In this document: positions 1 through 14,502 of the stretch, piece by piece
Numbering within the stretch: the stretch's first letter is position 1
How the letters are laid out: every line of letters starts with the position of its first letter
Origin: Colius striatus
Lineage: Eukaryota > Chordata > Aves > Coliiformes > Coliidae
Direction of reading: 5' to 3'
Length of the DNA stretch: 64,000 nt
Assembly: GCF_028858725.1 (NCBI RefSeq)
Contig: NC_084774.1
Location: forward strand, 5,740,001 to 5,804,000
Program-made: the position numbers and the translations under genes
Notes under the pieces: model-generated
Databases searched by the model: none
The model's input: the letters and a program-made list of their open reading frames with translations, nothing else
Told to the model about the DNA's origin: nothing

Positions 1-3000
1 GCACCATAACTTCTCCTTGTGTGCATGTTTTGCACCAATTTGGAAATGGAGAGCTTTGGTGTGGACAAGGATGTCTGCCTAGGCAGTGGGTTACAAGCAT
101 TTGTCAAGCTCTGCTGTGTGCCTGTGGACTTGTGTGCATGTGTGGCCTGACCCTGGAGAAGCAGATGTGATAATGCCCTGAAAGCTGCAGGTGCTATTAT
201 TTGTTTTGACCCTGCCTTAAAGGTTTAACAGTTACTTCCAGCACTTTGCCCCAATGAACCTGTCTCTCTGAGCTGTTGTAGGAGAGCCCAATAGTGAAGC
301 CAGCCAGAGCCTTACTGTGACACTGTGTCTATTGACATTGCCTGAGGTGACAGATGTATGACTTGTATTGCTTCTGCCAGTGCTGGCAGCACTTGGCAAG
401 GTATGGCATGGTTGGGTTTTGCAGACTTGTCATGGGCTGAGGGTAGTTGTGCACCCTGAGGGCAGTGAGCAGGCAGGGCCCAATCCTCAGGCAGCAGCAG
501 TAACAGGCTGGTGCGGAGGTGCTGTGGGTGACACAGGCCTTGCACCACGTACTGTTGGGGTGCAGGAGTGGAGCTCTCAGTTCACAGCTTCACTCCTTTC
601 CTCCTGTAAGGGAAAATCCAGTGCTGTGGTCTCCCTGAGCACTGGGCTCGTGTTGGCCTCTTTCTGTAGGTGAGCCCAGGCAGCTTTAACCATCGGTCGC
701 TCTTTCCACTGCTGTGCTGGTTGCGCTGGGCTTGATAAAGGCACTTCCCTTGGAAAATCAACCCCTCCACCCACTGGAGAGGGCAGGGGCCATATCCCTG
801 GTGCCACAGATGCTTCCCCTGTGTAGCTGGATTTTTCAGATGCGTCAAGTTTTAAAATTTGATTTGTTTTCTAGTCAATTAAGTTCTAAATGTAATGTGT
901 GGGCAGGATTAGTCCCTGCTCTGCCCTCTCTGTGCTGTGGGACCAGCAAAAGGGGAGGGGAGGACAGAGTCAAACCCAGATGCCAAGCTGGGAAAATTCC
1001 TTATCAAGTGCCCTAGGTCAATGTGAGGGAATTGATGGGCTTATGGGAGTCCCAGGTGATTTATTTTGGTGTGTGAATCATTTTTTGTTTCCATGTGGGA
1101 AGTGGAGGGGGAGATGAAATACAAATGATTAAGAAGCTGAGAAGTTAGTGTGAGGCAGGCTAGAGCCGGGGGTGCAGCTGGCACGCCTCACACGGAGCGG
1201 CCTCGGAGCTGGTGTGCCGTTTGCATTCTTTGGTACTTTCCTGTACTTCTGTATTTAGTTTTAATGTTCTTGCTCCTGAAGTGGGAGAGGGGATGGTAAT
1301 AGGCTCTGTGCAATGAAACTGGGGAGAAGAAGTCAGTTGACTCTGTATCTGGAAGGTGTCTTGTAGTGTCATGTAACCTCCTGAGGAAGCCAGTGAGTGC
1401 AAACCCCTTCCCTGCTCAGAGGAGCCCTATGTCCCTGGGAACCTCACTGTCCTTTGCCTGTTCCCTGCCCAGGTGTAATTGAAAGTGCAGTAGCAGTTTC
1501 ACTCAGCTCCCCTGCACCTGTAGATATCTGCAGCTCCTTCCCCTGTCCCTGTTTCCTTTTGCCATCAGCGGCATGGTCGCTGGGCTGAGCCACCCAACAT
1601 CCCACCTAGCCTGGAACCTCTCAGGCTCTGCAAATGTGACAGCCTCAGGGAAGTGGACTTATTTCCCATGTGAGAAATTCAGGTTCATCCACAGCTGAGT
1701 GCACGGGTGGCTAGGCATGTTGCAGAATTGCTGTATCTTCATGTGGCAGCCAAGCAGGGCTGAAAGCAAGGGCTCCTAGGGAGAGTCAGCCCTGGCGTGG
1801 GCAGAAGCTGCAGAGGGGTGATGGCTGCTCATTCCTCACATCTTTTGTGACAGCTCTGTCAAGATATCCCAGGTTTAACAAACAAGCTGCTATTAAAAGT
1901 TCCTTTGTGTCTCTGCTGACAGAACCAGGGTAGGGAGCACACCCCAGACATGGTGGTGGCAGATGTAAGCAGACAGTCACTCTGAGGAGAAGTAGGTGGT
2001 GGGCAGTGACGCCAGACCGAGGGCAACCCCTCGTCCCCCTGGACTGCAGTACACTGGCCAGGACCTTTGGTTTGGAAAGCTGAAACATCTACAGAGGATT
2101 CATGGGTGAGCTCTGAGGTGAGAGCAGAGCGCTCCTAGTTGCCACTCTGGACCTGCTCTGCTCTCCCCCGTGGAGAAGCAGGAAGGACAGGGGGTGCAGA
2201 GGCTCTGTGCACAATCACTGTTTGAAAGGGAATTATGTTCAAGCGCTCACGCAGCTTTAGGCTTGAGCCAAATGGGTTGCAGGGGGACAGTGCAGAGAAC
2301 ACTCAGTCCCTGCAGAGCTTTCAGGGAGTGGCCATGTTGTGTACAACCTCTGGGCTGTTCTAATGGCTGTGAAGGAGAGTTGCTTCATTATGCAATAAAG
2401 TAATGCTTTATAAGCTGCTGGGCTAATTGCAGAGAATTTGTGAGGGCTGCTGAAGGCAGTGTCCCTTCAAGGCTGTCCTGTAAGGCGATGGATTGAAACT
2501 GTGGGGAGGAAGCTGGTGCAGCCATTCCCAGGGCAGCATCTTGTCCCCGAAAGCAGCCCAGGCTGCTGCAGGGCTGTCACGTCCAGGTCCTTCTACATGA
2601 CTGAGCTCCTCTAAAAGCAGCCCCAGAGTGCGGGGAGAGGAGCTGGCGTTGTGTAAATTGAAAAAAGAGATCCCAGAGGTGAGTAAAGTGGCTGCCTGTA
2701 CAGATGTGTGGCATTTGCTGTCTGGAAGTCCCTTTGCACACCTGCCCTGTTTGTCGGGGGAGCTCGTGCTTGAATGGCAGAAGCTGGAGGTGTTTGTGTT
2801 AGCTGGGGAGGTGAGCTTCAGCGAACCAAAGGAGAAATGAAGTCCCCAAAGGACCAATTCACCTTCTGCCAGCACTGGAGGTGCCCTGGTTTCTCTGCTC
2901 TCAGATAAGACCTATCTCCCTGTAGGCACCAGCCCCACACTGGCCACGGCTCTGAGAAGCACTGCTGCAAAATCCTTCAGCTCCCACCTTCTAGCACTTC

Positions 3001-4600
3001 CTCCTGCAAGCAAAACTTTGTCAGAGCCACAGTGTTGCATAAACCAACATTTCTGTACAAATTTAACCATGCAGATCCTTAGAGTTGGTGAGCCAGAAAG
3101 TGGATGAAAACTCAGGTTTGACCTTGGACTTTGTTTCCAGCAAAGCAGTTGCCATTAGCAAAGAAGCAGGCACAGTCCTGGGTCCTGCACCACTGTGGAG
3201 ATGATTTCCCTGGGAAGGGTTTAAGTATTGCACAGCTTATTCATACAAATACATCCCCCATGTTTCCCTTCATGCTGACCCTTAAATGTCCTGCAAACGT
3301 GTGGTAATGAGGAGCCATCCCAGGCAGCTCTTACTGCACTCCCTTCACACCTCTGGAATAAACCCAACTTTGTCATTTGCAAAGGCACTTTAAGAAGAGG
3401 CCCTAATTAGTGTCTATAAATTGCTTTCTTTAACCTTTCCAAGTTGGTGTGATTTGTTCCCTTGTTACTAAAAACCTTTTATGAGGTGCCTTAATTTTCC
3501 ACCCACGTTATTAGTCTTTTGAAGCTTTTTACATGGGGTTCCTCTGTCCATGTCTCTGAGTAACTGCATTTATCTATCTGAGAAGACTTTTCTCCTGGGT
3601 TTTGTGCCCTTTGAAGGACTGTGAAGGAAGAAAAAAATGTCTTTCATCACCAGCAGTCTGAGTGTAAATGTGGGTATTTGGGGAATGACTCGAGACAGAA
3701 GTGAAAAGTCTCATCAATAACAAAGGCATTTCTTGAGTTTTAAACTCCATCGGTGTGGAAATGAAAGCTGTCCTCTTTGGGAAGTGTGTGGGAGCCCTTG
3801 GCAATGGTGGATTTTGTTAATGATTGTTGGTATGTCTTCCAAAAGCAGATTCATGTATTTGGCCACATTGAACTAGGCTTTTTCATGCAATCTGGAAGCA
3901 ATGCCAACATGGGGTGGCTTGCAGATAACTGGATGGCATCTGGGAGCATGGCAATTATTGAATATGCAACTTTCTCTGTTGTCATAACAAAAAAAGAAGA
4001 AGAATTTTTGTTACTTCCTGGAATTTCAGTCAAGTGAGAAAATTATTTCTCTAAGAGCTTGACATAGCAACTTTTCTGCTTGGGAGTTAATACTGAAAGC
4101 CCGTTGCAGGTTTTCCTGGGATGCAGGCCTCTCCTTCCCCAGATCTCTAGTCGCCTGAAACATTTCTTTTAAATAAGAAAATGAGCTATTTCCTTAACTT
4201 CAGAGTGTGTTTTACACAATGTGACACCAGCTGTTGTGAAAAAGCTTTGGTTTCAGTGGGTCGAGCTTCATCTTAATCCCTTTCAGAAGGATTGGGGTGT
4301 GTGTTCTTGGCATGCTGGCTGTTGCGTGCACTGAGCATTGCTGCTCGCTGTTTCAAGATGTGTGAGTTGAGAAACAGACTCTTTCTATAGCTCCAGATGA
4401 GAAATTCTGCATCTTTTCAGTTTCCCGATTCACAGCAAGGCTCACAGCAGAAGCAGTTTCCCTCCTGCGCCCACACAGTGAGCAATTGCTTTTCTTGACT
4501 AAAACAAGAACTGAACATGTGCATGCGAATGTGCTCTGTCCTCACTAAGGAATGTTGATGCAGGGATGCTGGATGGAACTTTTTTCCATCAAAATTTAAA

Positions 4601-4615
4601 ACACACACACACACA
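4601..4615. repeat. Short (AC)n microsatellite
   Basis: About seven AC units in intronic sequence. Confidence 0.8.
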
Positions 4616-6553
4616 AATGCCCCCCCACCCACCTCCTTCTCCCCTCCAACCTCTTGCAGGCCCAGCTGCCCACCCCTGCCTCCATGGGCACATCTTTGTT
4701 CTGGCACCTTGTTTCAGCAGAGCACATGTTCTCGGTTGCGTCATGGCAGTGGGTTGGTTTCACATAATTTTGGTTTCTGGCTTTTATATCTGTGGCAGCT
4801 TCCACCATTTCTGGTACCACTGAAAAGATTTCTTAAGTGTCTTGTAATACTTGTATCTCATAATGAATAAACAATGGATTCAAACTACTCATCCCTCCAG
4901 TAAGGATGATCACTTTGGATTCAAGGTGTTCTAAATCAAACCAGGACTGGCCTATGACTGTTGTCAATCCCAGATTTCTTTCTTACTAGAAGTGGCACAA
5001 ATCACTTAACCCCTAAAATTTGGTTACAGTGTGTTTTGGAGGAAAACTTGGAACCATTGCCTCCTTGATTGCATCTATCCCTAAATCAAACTGGGCATTT
5101 ATTTGGCTTATTAATATTTTCAATGGTTGCTTCTTAATGCAAGCCTGAGTAAGGAGTATTTCCTTTTGAAAGGAGATCTGGGCAATGGGGAGTAACAGCT
5201 GAAACTCTGGGTTCATGCAAGATGCAGTAGGTAGGATATGTAAGGTCACCATCTGCTCTGCAAACCCTGCTCGGCCAAATCACGGCAGGGAGAGCTCAGG
5301 ATGTGACGGCCGCCCTCGCCGGGAACGTCAGAACTTTTGTCACACCAAGGCAGATTATCAATGGGACCTTAATTCAATCAGGTGCCTGGGGATGTTCATG
5401 CATACAACCAAGTGCTAAATCACTGGTGTTTAACCTTTCACTTCCTTGTCCTGGATACTCAGCTTCCAGTGACATGGAAGCAGCTTTGAATAGCTGTTTA
5501 TTTCCTGATATCTACAAGCTGCCAAATGTCAAAGCCACAACTTCCCAGTCTGGGTCTGGTAATACTTGCTGATATACCACTGGCTTTTTCTAACCAATAA
5601 CTTCCTAGCTTGGTCATCTTTATGATTTCCCTGGGAGGACCACTGCCTGCCATCCTCACAAGGGGACTGAGGCATGGAAGTGCAGTGATGGCCATGGATT
5701 TGGGTCAGATCAAGCACTGAAAGCAGCAGATCTGGCTGCCTGCTTGGTGGGATAGCAGTGTAGGAGGGCTGACACTTCAGCCCAGCCAGCTTCTTGCTCT
5801 GAAGGGCTGTGACGTGGTGTTTCTTGCAAGCAATGTGTTTCTTGCCTGCCTGGCAGCATTCCAGGTGTGTGCTGTTTACTATGCTCTGATTAACTGTGTG
5901 TTTTGTCCCACTCCAATAAGGAGAAACCAGAGAGTGTAAATAGCAGCTCAGTCAGGGACCTCTGGTATCTTCTGTGTAATAAGCAGCAGCAACCTGGAGT
6001 GAAATATCGTCTATCTTCCCACCTTGGCCATGACCTCCGATAGCCAAGGCTCCATCTCACTACGGTGCTCTGTTGTGGTATCTAATGCAACTCTGCCAAA
6101 AGGATATAAGACATCACCCTGAGCTCACTGGTACCTGCCATTTTGCAGCATCGTTCTATTTTCAAGCATGTTTTGTCAAAAAAACATCCAAACCTGAACA
6201 ACCCGTGACTGAAAGCACAGATCTACAGTCCAGCGTCTAATTCTTCTTTGCCAAGGAATATTGGTGGGGAAATGAATATTTCTGGAGGTGAAGCCTTCTT
6301 GCAGAGCTAAACCTCACATGGCTGGTTTACCCTGAAGCAGCTGGAAACGTGGTTGTTGGACATAGTTTCTGAACAGGCAGAACTTGGCTGTAAGCTGTGG
6401 CTGCAGGCTCTGCTTTCTGCCCCTTCTCTTGGTTGAGAAAAACTTGGAAAGTAGATGAAACCTGTTTTATTTCCCCCCCCTCCCCCAAATTTAGATTCCT
6501 GCCTTTCTGGATTGGTGCCAGCTCAGCTCAGCTGGTGTAGATTTCTTCCTCCT

Positions 6554-6640
6554 AGAATCATGGAAAATAGAGGATGAGAGGGCCTTGAGAGGTCATGTAA
6601 TCCACCTCCTGCCCCAAGGCAGGACCAACTGTATCTAAAA
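6554..6640 (-). mobile_element. CR1 LINE 3' fragment
   Basis: On the + strand it opens agaatcatgg and continues with gagaggtcat and tgccccaaggcaggaccaac, the reverse complement of a CR1 3' end. Only the tail remains; the following 270 bases are not recognisable CR1. Confidence 0.75.
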
Positions 6641-8083
6641 TGCTTGCTAATGAGGCTGGAGTTAGGTATCTTAGTTTATTTATAGGCATCTCTCCAAGAC
6701 AAGAGCACATATACCTGTGCAAGCCGTCCTGCTTCTCATTCAGTTTCACATATTGGTCCCACTTGCTTATGTTTACCCTCCTTGCCTCCTTTATTTTGCT
6801 CTGTATCCCGTCCTTACTGATGGTGAGTTTTCCTGCTTCCATGAGGAATGCTCTAATTCTTTCTTTACTAGCAGTTGCTATGGCAGCTGGTTCAGGCGGT
6901 GCCTTATAACCTAGTGCAGAGCTGTTTTTACATACGCTTTCACTGCTTGGGGTTTTTTTTTTCCCCCTGAAGCCTGGCCAGATATTTTGGAAACTTGATC
7001 ACTTGCTGCAAATGTCTTGATATAAAATAAAATAAAAATAATCTGATTCTGGCACTACAGTTACAAATGTTTCATGGGCCATGCCTGCCCTCTAACCCAG
7101 CACCCAAAGGATGCTAAATAGGCCAGGAAGAAAACTGTTCAATTCTGTCTGCTGATGCCTTTGTAATCAAGAGCCAACATGCAATCAAGCACCCTGAGCT
7201 CCTTTTGATATAGGGAACAAGAGCCCATGTGCAGCTAGTGCAAGCGGATGCAGTTTCCACTGAGGTCCCTGCAATTTGCAAGTGCTCATTGCTGAATTCA
7301 GCCTCTGCATTCCCTAGATAGAGTGAGGCAGACTGACTGTAAACATTACTCATGTAGGAAGCTGGCTTTAGTTGCTATGTTATGTTTCTTGTGCACCGTA
7401 TACATTTGATAACAGTTTGCAGCAGTTTAGCCAAGGATTTCAAGATAGATGTAAATTCCCATTTTCCTGATGGTCTTACCCACCTTACCTGGCTTTGCTC
7501 TCAAAGTGGCACAGAGGAGTATCACTGCCTTAAGTGTAAGAGGACCAAGCTCTGAGCTGCAATGGGGAACTCCCGGAGTCCCGTTTATCTTTATGTGCCT
7601 GTACCTGAGAAATCCTTTTAGTAACAAAAACCAACAAAAAACCTCCAAGAAACCCATCCACCTCACAAAAACACCATACTTATTTTTTTCTCTTCTTCTA
7701 AAGACTAGTGCCATAGTGTTCACCTCTAAGAAGAGGAGACTAGAGCAGGAATTAACCTGAAAGTCATTCTCACACCATTCTCATTGGTTGCACCAGTCCT
7801 GTTTTAACTCAGCTGGCAGCTGATGGTTTCCACAGTAGAGATGTGTTATTTGCACACAACTTGTATTTTGTCCTGTGTTACACCCACATCTGTCTGGAAA
7901 CATCTGTGTTTTGAGTGGGTGGGGGAGAATCTGGCAGCTTCAAGATATTTCCACTCTGGTCTGATTCAGAGCACCAAAGGTTGGAGATCAAGTGCTGATA
8001 CTTGCACAGTTCCGATTGAAATGATAAGACTTGAACATAATGAGACAATGATGGCTTGATGTGTTAAAGGTCTTTCAATTTGT

Positions 8084-8180
8084 GACCTGATCTAGGTGAA
8101 CCTGCTTGAGCAGGGAGGTTGGACTAGATGATCTCTAAAGCTCCCTTCCAACTCCTGCCTTTCTGTGGTTCTGTGAAATT
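8084..8180 (+). mobile_element. CR1 LINE 3' fragment
   Basis: It reads cagggaggttggactagatg, then ctcccttccaactcctgcct and ends ttctgtgg, the standard CR1 3' end in + orientation. Confidence 0.8.
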
Positions 8181-11100
8181 CTCCAATCTGAAGGATTCTC
8201 TGTGTCAAAACTTTCCATTTCAATAAAAGGAAGATGTTACCAGTGGAATGTTATTGAATGAAAATCATGAGGTCCTTGCCCAGGAATGGAACAGCTCTGC
8301 TGCACTGAGGTTTAATTGCTGTAGGACATCTACAGTGTGCCCAATGACTTGGGACAAGCTGGAAATCCATACCAGATCTCAGCCTCTTGACCCTGCAGTA
8401 AAGGACAGCCATTTCACTTGTGGCAAGGACATGGAGAGAAGATCACTTTCTGCATCTGTCTAGCAGTTTTAATTCTCTCAGAGGAGACAGGAAAGATCTG
8501 AACTGGCCTGTTGTGATTACCTCTCTGGAGGGTCTGCCAACTCTAGGGAGACCAGGACCTGACTTAGAAGCCTGTGGCTGGGTGACATGCAGTGCTCCCA
8601 CATAGAGCAAGTTTCAACCTACTTAGGAGCTCAGACTCTTTCTACGACTTTCGAACTTTGCAGACCTGGTTTATTTTTTTGCTTCAAATCTTCTCTCTTT
8701 TCTCTTTAATTAGCAAGGCTCCACAGCACCTTAAATGGGACTCTTAATTAAAATTTGGGGTTGGTAGCCTGAAATAGCAGTCATTAGAAAGAGCCAGAGC
8801 TCCAGCGAAGGAGGCCAGTCCCTGTGAATCTGCAGTGACATCCTCCTGGCTCTCAGGCCGTTACTTACAGGGCTTTTTTTCCTTGTAAAGCTCATGCTGT
8901 CAAAACAATGATAAAAGGACTGAATGTGATATATGAAGCTTCAGTCTAGACTGTAACCAGTCAACTTTCAACCTGCTGCTGGATGCCGTGCCAAGACCAC
9001 AATATCTCTGGCTTGGGAGGTGACAGTAGGTCATGGAGAATTTTGCCACTGGGTTTAAAATTTCATCTTAAAGGGCAGAATTTGTGTTTTCAAAGTAAAT
9101 TTATTCTTCTATAACTTTCATCATATGATTGTGAAATAGCTACAAATAAGCTGCTGCTCTGTTCCCAGACCCACATTATTCTCATCTGTGGCACTTTTTG
9201 ATCACTCTTCAGAGCAAGGAAGACTGTCGTTTGGGTATTGGTCAGCACTGAATCTGTAGCCTGGATTCAAGATTAGGAGTGTCATTGCATCGTTACTACT
9301 CAGTGCTCTAAGATTTCCCATGTATTTAGTAATGGGAGTGTTTTTGGCATTGATCTGTCCAGTTGCTTGAAGGGAAGCAAGAGAAAAAGTAGTATTTCTT
9401 GCTCCACCTTCATTTAAAACCTTGTCTTCTAGCTGAAGAGTAGTATTCATTGACTGATTTCCTCCTTTGAAGTGGGACTGACAGCTTGAATTGCAGCTAG
9501 AGGTGGAAGGAGCCATGCCCAGAGCAGTGCAAGGGTGACAAGACAGAGGTTTGGCCATCTGGCTTTGCTTGATCCATCTATCAGCCTCTTGGGTTTGAAA
9601 GCTTCCAGAAACAAGTTATTCATTCAGCCTTCCTGGACTGAGGTCTAACAGGAGCACATTCAGCTGTCACTAACTGGAGCCTTCTTGTGAATCCCTAAGC
9701 ATTTTGGCCCAGATCTCAGAAGATATTTGAATCTCATAACTTCCACTGAAGTCAATTTGTTTTGGTTACCTAATGTGTTTGTGCTTCTTGAGAATATAGA
9801 ACGCTCTGAAGAATGCTCAACTCCTTTCTCTTGGATACCCCACTTAAGCACTTGTGTCCCCTGGTGTTTTTTGCCCCTGTTGTTCCCCCTTCCCTGGTCA
9901 GCTCTGGGAGTTCCCATCAGCGATGGAAACCTCCTATCTCTTTGCTGTGGGGAGGAGTGATTCCATGGGGCAGCTATTACCCAGTTCTGGAAACTGACCC
10001 CATTGCTGTGGGCTCCCCACCCTCCTTCCCCTCCCACAGGAAGAGCCTGTGGGTTTTCCAGCTGTGGAACAGGAAAGAAATGGGGATCCTGTTTACCTAT
10101 CCACTGTGCTGCTTGTATCTATTTAAAACTCCTCCTTGTAACGTGTTGCTTATTGCTGTGACACCTTGTTTGCCAGCTGTCCTGTCCCTGCTGTGCTGTC
10201 TGGGAAGAGCTCCTCTATGTGCACCGTGTGTGGAGGCAATGGGATGCTGGAGAGAGCTGCAAAACCCAGCAGGCTTATTTGAGGGGTTAAGGCACCAGCA
10301 TTGGTTTCTGTGTAACTGGGACATGAAAACAACTGTCACTCGCAGACCTTGGGGTGTTGAGACTAGGATATTTATTCACACTGTGGTGGCAAAGTTGGTC
10401 TTACAGTTTTGCCCAGTCCCAAAGTAGTTTCTGTGCTCAATAGCATCCAAGTCAATATCAACTCCTTTGAGACGTGTCAGTGTCTGACCCAAGCATGAAC
10501 TTGGGGTTTGGTGAGATTCATGGACAGCCTTGGCCACGTTTGCTATTTCTTGCTAAAATATGAAAGGACATTGGGCACCAACTGTTTTGTTGTGGGCATC
10601 CCTTTGCTCTTATTGGGAAGTCTGAATTCTCCACAGCTGCAGTAGAGACCTGCAGCATGGGAGGCCACCTTCCTATGGAGAACAGGAGATGGCTCCAAAG
10701 AAGAACCAGGAGTGCCTCCAATGCACGAGACCTGGGAGGACTCCCATATGCTGCTGGTGCTATGGGAGAATCTTGCTTCTGCACAGGAGCAATTTTTCTC
10801 GTGGTTACAGCTCCAAAGGCTGTTAGCAAAGGCAAGCAGGGTGACAGAGCTGGGACTGGAAAGGGTTTGCTGACAGAAGTGCCTGTGGGGTAGGCAAAGG
10901 GAAGGCTGGAGACCTATTTACTGGAGCAGGACACACATGGTGCAGGAGCAGGGTGAGCAGTGCAGCCTGCCCTTGGCTCTGGACAAACCTGGAGCAATGG
11001 AAACTTCATTAGGTTTTTAACACAATTTGTGGTGTACAGAGTGATAATGTGAAATGCTGACTTGTAGGCTTAGGCATTTAACCTGAGCAAGAGGGTGGCA

Positions 11101-14100
11101 GGCTCGCTGGGGGATATTTATTTTGAAAAGAAAACGTGTACCTGTGCTCGTGCATCCCCTGGGATGTGCACAGCTCCAGAGAGCAATGGGACTGGCAGGA
11201 GCCTGGTAGGACATGGCCAGGGCAGCTTTCTCTGAGGCAGGGGGAGCTCTCTGTGCTATTATCACCCCTGAGGTTGTTCCCATAGGGCTAGGGGACAGCA
11301 GATCTCATGGGAACAGCTCATGGCAAAGGCAATTGTGCCGTCTGGCCCTGGGATCAGTGGGAAGCCTGGGAGCTGGGCTGGGTATGGCAGAGGGTTCTTG
11401 AGTAGTGGTTAATGAGTGGAGCAGGAGCCCAAGGACCCAGCAGGTCACTGAGTGGCTGCAGTTAAAATTTAGCCCCTTGTCAGCAGCAGTGGCATCTGTG
11501 CATAGTACTGCACTGATTTATGGGAGAGAGGATTTACTGAAGGAGATGATGGCAGGTACCAAGATCTGCATCAGGCCTTCCTTGGGATGGCTGGCACAGT
11601 GCCCCAGAGGTGTCCATGTGTCTTGTTCCTGCAAGACTCAGTGCTGCAAGCACCCCAAGAGAGCACCGATATGCTGAGTCTGAATGCCTGCTCCCATCAG
11701 GGCCCACATAACCACAGTGGCAGGATGCCTGGGGCCTGCACCTGGGCATGGCCAGTGCCTGAAACAAATTCTTCCCGTGTGGTAATTCCTGCTGGCTGAA
11801 ATGGTCTGAGCAAGAGCCTTGGTCTGGCAGTGTGGCTTCAACTTGCCCGTAATGAAGACAAGCTGCCTGTTGCAAGGAGAATGGCACTGCCAACAGACAA
11901 TGAGCATCACTCACTCTAATTAAATTGCGGGGGGGCTTTTTTTTACAGCCCTTTTTTTTTGTTTTGGACAGATGCTTAATTAGAAAAGTAAGCTGAGGGG
12001 AGGGTGACTGTCCTTATTTAAAAGAGTCTACCCTTAGCCTGTAAATCTGGGCCAAATCCACTGGTACATTATGGTTGCTTTGTGCAGCTCTGGTAAGGAA
12101 AGCAACCATGAATGTCACTTTACAGCTGTTCTGCTTTGCTCAGTGAATCTGGATCAGTGTCTCTCTCCCTTCTAATCAGGTTAGTTTTCTTTTGATCTAC
12201 TCTTGTTAGAGGAAACCTAAACTGATTTAGCTATTCCTATCCATTTTCCATTTGCCTGATAGCTCTTTCCACAAGGCCATGTCAGCTCTACCTTAATTCC
12301 TGTTGAATTGTCTGATGCTGTAACAGATGAAACTCTGGTGTATAACTTTGTAAATCTTAGCCAATAGTCCTTGGGATTCTTTTTTCCAGATGTTTTGTTT
12401 CATTTTTGGACAGATTAGTTTTAAATTGGCAAATGAACTAGATTTAAGGAGAAGACAGTTGCTACTAGCTGTCAAAAAGAAAACACTAATTATCAATCAT
12501 GTTTTATTGAGCCTCTGTTGAAGTGATTTGCCCTAGAAAACATCATTTTCTTGACTCTATCTTTAGGAAATCTAATTTCTGTGAGTTCTGCTCTCTCAGT
12601 AATAGTGATGTATGCTGGAGCATAGAAGAAAGGAAAAATTAGCTCAGGATTAAAATCTGTGACACCCTGGAATTCAAATGCCCTGTTTTCAGGAGCACAA
12701 ACCCATTATTCATGCTGGTGTGCCATGAAGTCATGGCAGATGTGCATTCCTGGTCACTTCAGCACCTAAAGCCTCCCCGTGCACATGATTTACAGCTTTC
12801 CTGGACGCAGCAGGGTTTAGTGAAGGTGGTGGCTTGTTTGTTTGCTCTGAATAGGCTTTGGTTTTGAAAAAGAGCCTCGAGTTACTGTGTGACAAGATAA
12901 GAATAGTTGGGGGAAATCTCAGCATTCCTGCCTGGCTCCGGACCTTGGCTGCAGCCCTGCGCTTCCCGTGACTCAGAGCAGCACAAAGGCACCAATGTCC
13001 TCTGAAATCACCTGAGTTTTGCAAAGCTGCTGCTAGAGCTGTTAAGGAAATCGTGTTTTTAGTGAGTTATTCTCTGCTGCAGTTCTGTGTGATGTTCTAC
13101 AATATATCTCACTCTGCTCCTGTTGTCTTTAGTGCACTCAAGTTGGCTGCCTGGCAAGGCAGGTGGAGAGACATATCCCACAGAGGCTCACATAGCCTCT
13201 TATGACTACAGACTGGTTTTGTTTTGTGATAAATTGAACAGGGTTCAGCACTTCTTATCAAGCTATTTTTTTTGTGAAAGGGAAGTGTTATCCCTGAGGG
13301 AAAATGCAGTAGTATGTGTGACATAGACAGGTGGGAGCTGAACCAGAAATGTGACCTTAGGTCCGCATAGCCTGGGCACTGTCTCTTGCTGCTGGTTTAG
13401 TCCTGGGGGTTCTGCTTCATCAACAGCAAATTTCTCCTTCAGAAGTATCAGAAAGGAAGAGATTGCCAGCCAAGAAGCTGAAGAAGCCTTGTCATTCGAA
13501 TTTGATAAAATATTAGAAGAAATTCCTTGACTTAAATACGTTGGGATGGAGGAAGGAGGGACTAGATGGTGGCAAAGCATCCCAAAACTGTTGACAATAT
13601 GAGGAGCTCTTTATAAGAGCTTCTGCTTCTCCCACAGTTCTTTGAAGAACCTCTCTTTGCATACCTTGCCTGTCAGCTGCTCTGGGGCTCAGGTCTGTCT
13701 GAATTCCCATCAGACTGGAGCTCTTGTGGCTGGTTCTGGGGTGCAGGAGGTGGCTTTGCTTTACACCTTGTTCCCTTCCTTTGGTGACTCTGTAGATTGC
13801 TGTTCCTCTCCACCTGCAGTGGGGATGGCCTTGCCTGAACCTTGCCTGTGTGCGCTGAACATTCATCTCTGCTTTTATGGGTGTGTTTTTCACTAGAAAT
13901 GCCTGGTGTGTATGTTCTGGTTTTTAATCTCTTTGATGCTGTTGCATATTACTGAAACAAAACATCTCCAACCAATTTGGTTTATTAGGTCTGTCTAGAG
14001 AAACAGCCCTCTTGAGGAACAGCCCTGATGGGGAAGAAGGCTTCAGCAGTAAAGCGCTTAACATAGTCTCTCCCAAAAACTATCTGTGCCTCATGCCAAG

Positions 14101-14502
14101 CTTGATTGTCATCTTGCTCCTTTTAGTCCCTGCAATTGTTCTGTACCCAGAGTGTATGTGGCCATTTGATCAATGAGGACTGAACGCATGTTTGTTGTGA
14201 AAATATCCTTTCCTTCAGTGCCCTTGTAGGTGGAAGAGGGAGGTGGAAGAGCCTGCTGCTCTGTCCTCTCCTTCAACAGAAAGTATGTGGTGATATGTGG
14301 AGATCTTGGGCAGCAAAATGTGTTCCCCTAGAAACAGAATGCACAGATTATGCAACTTATGCAGCCAGAGCCCATTCTAACTCATTTTTTGCTGCCAATC
14401 CCCTTCTTCTCAAGTGTGCTGAGTAGAGGAAAGGTGATGGTCCTGGTGAGATGTGGAGGCAATCCAGAGGTTACAGCTGTAAGAGCTGACAGCAGCCAAG
14501 GC

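Noticed and set aside
9813-10427. 204-codon + frame in the PPP1R16B intron
   Set aside because: No recognised domain, hydrophobic random-looking composition and no splice context. Length alone is not enough in 64 kb.
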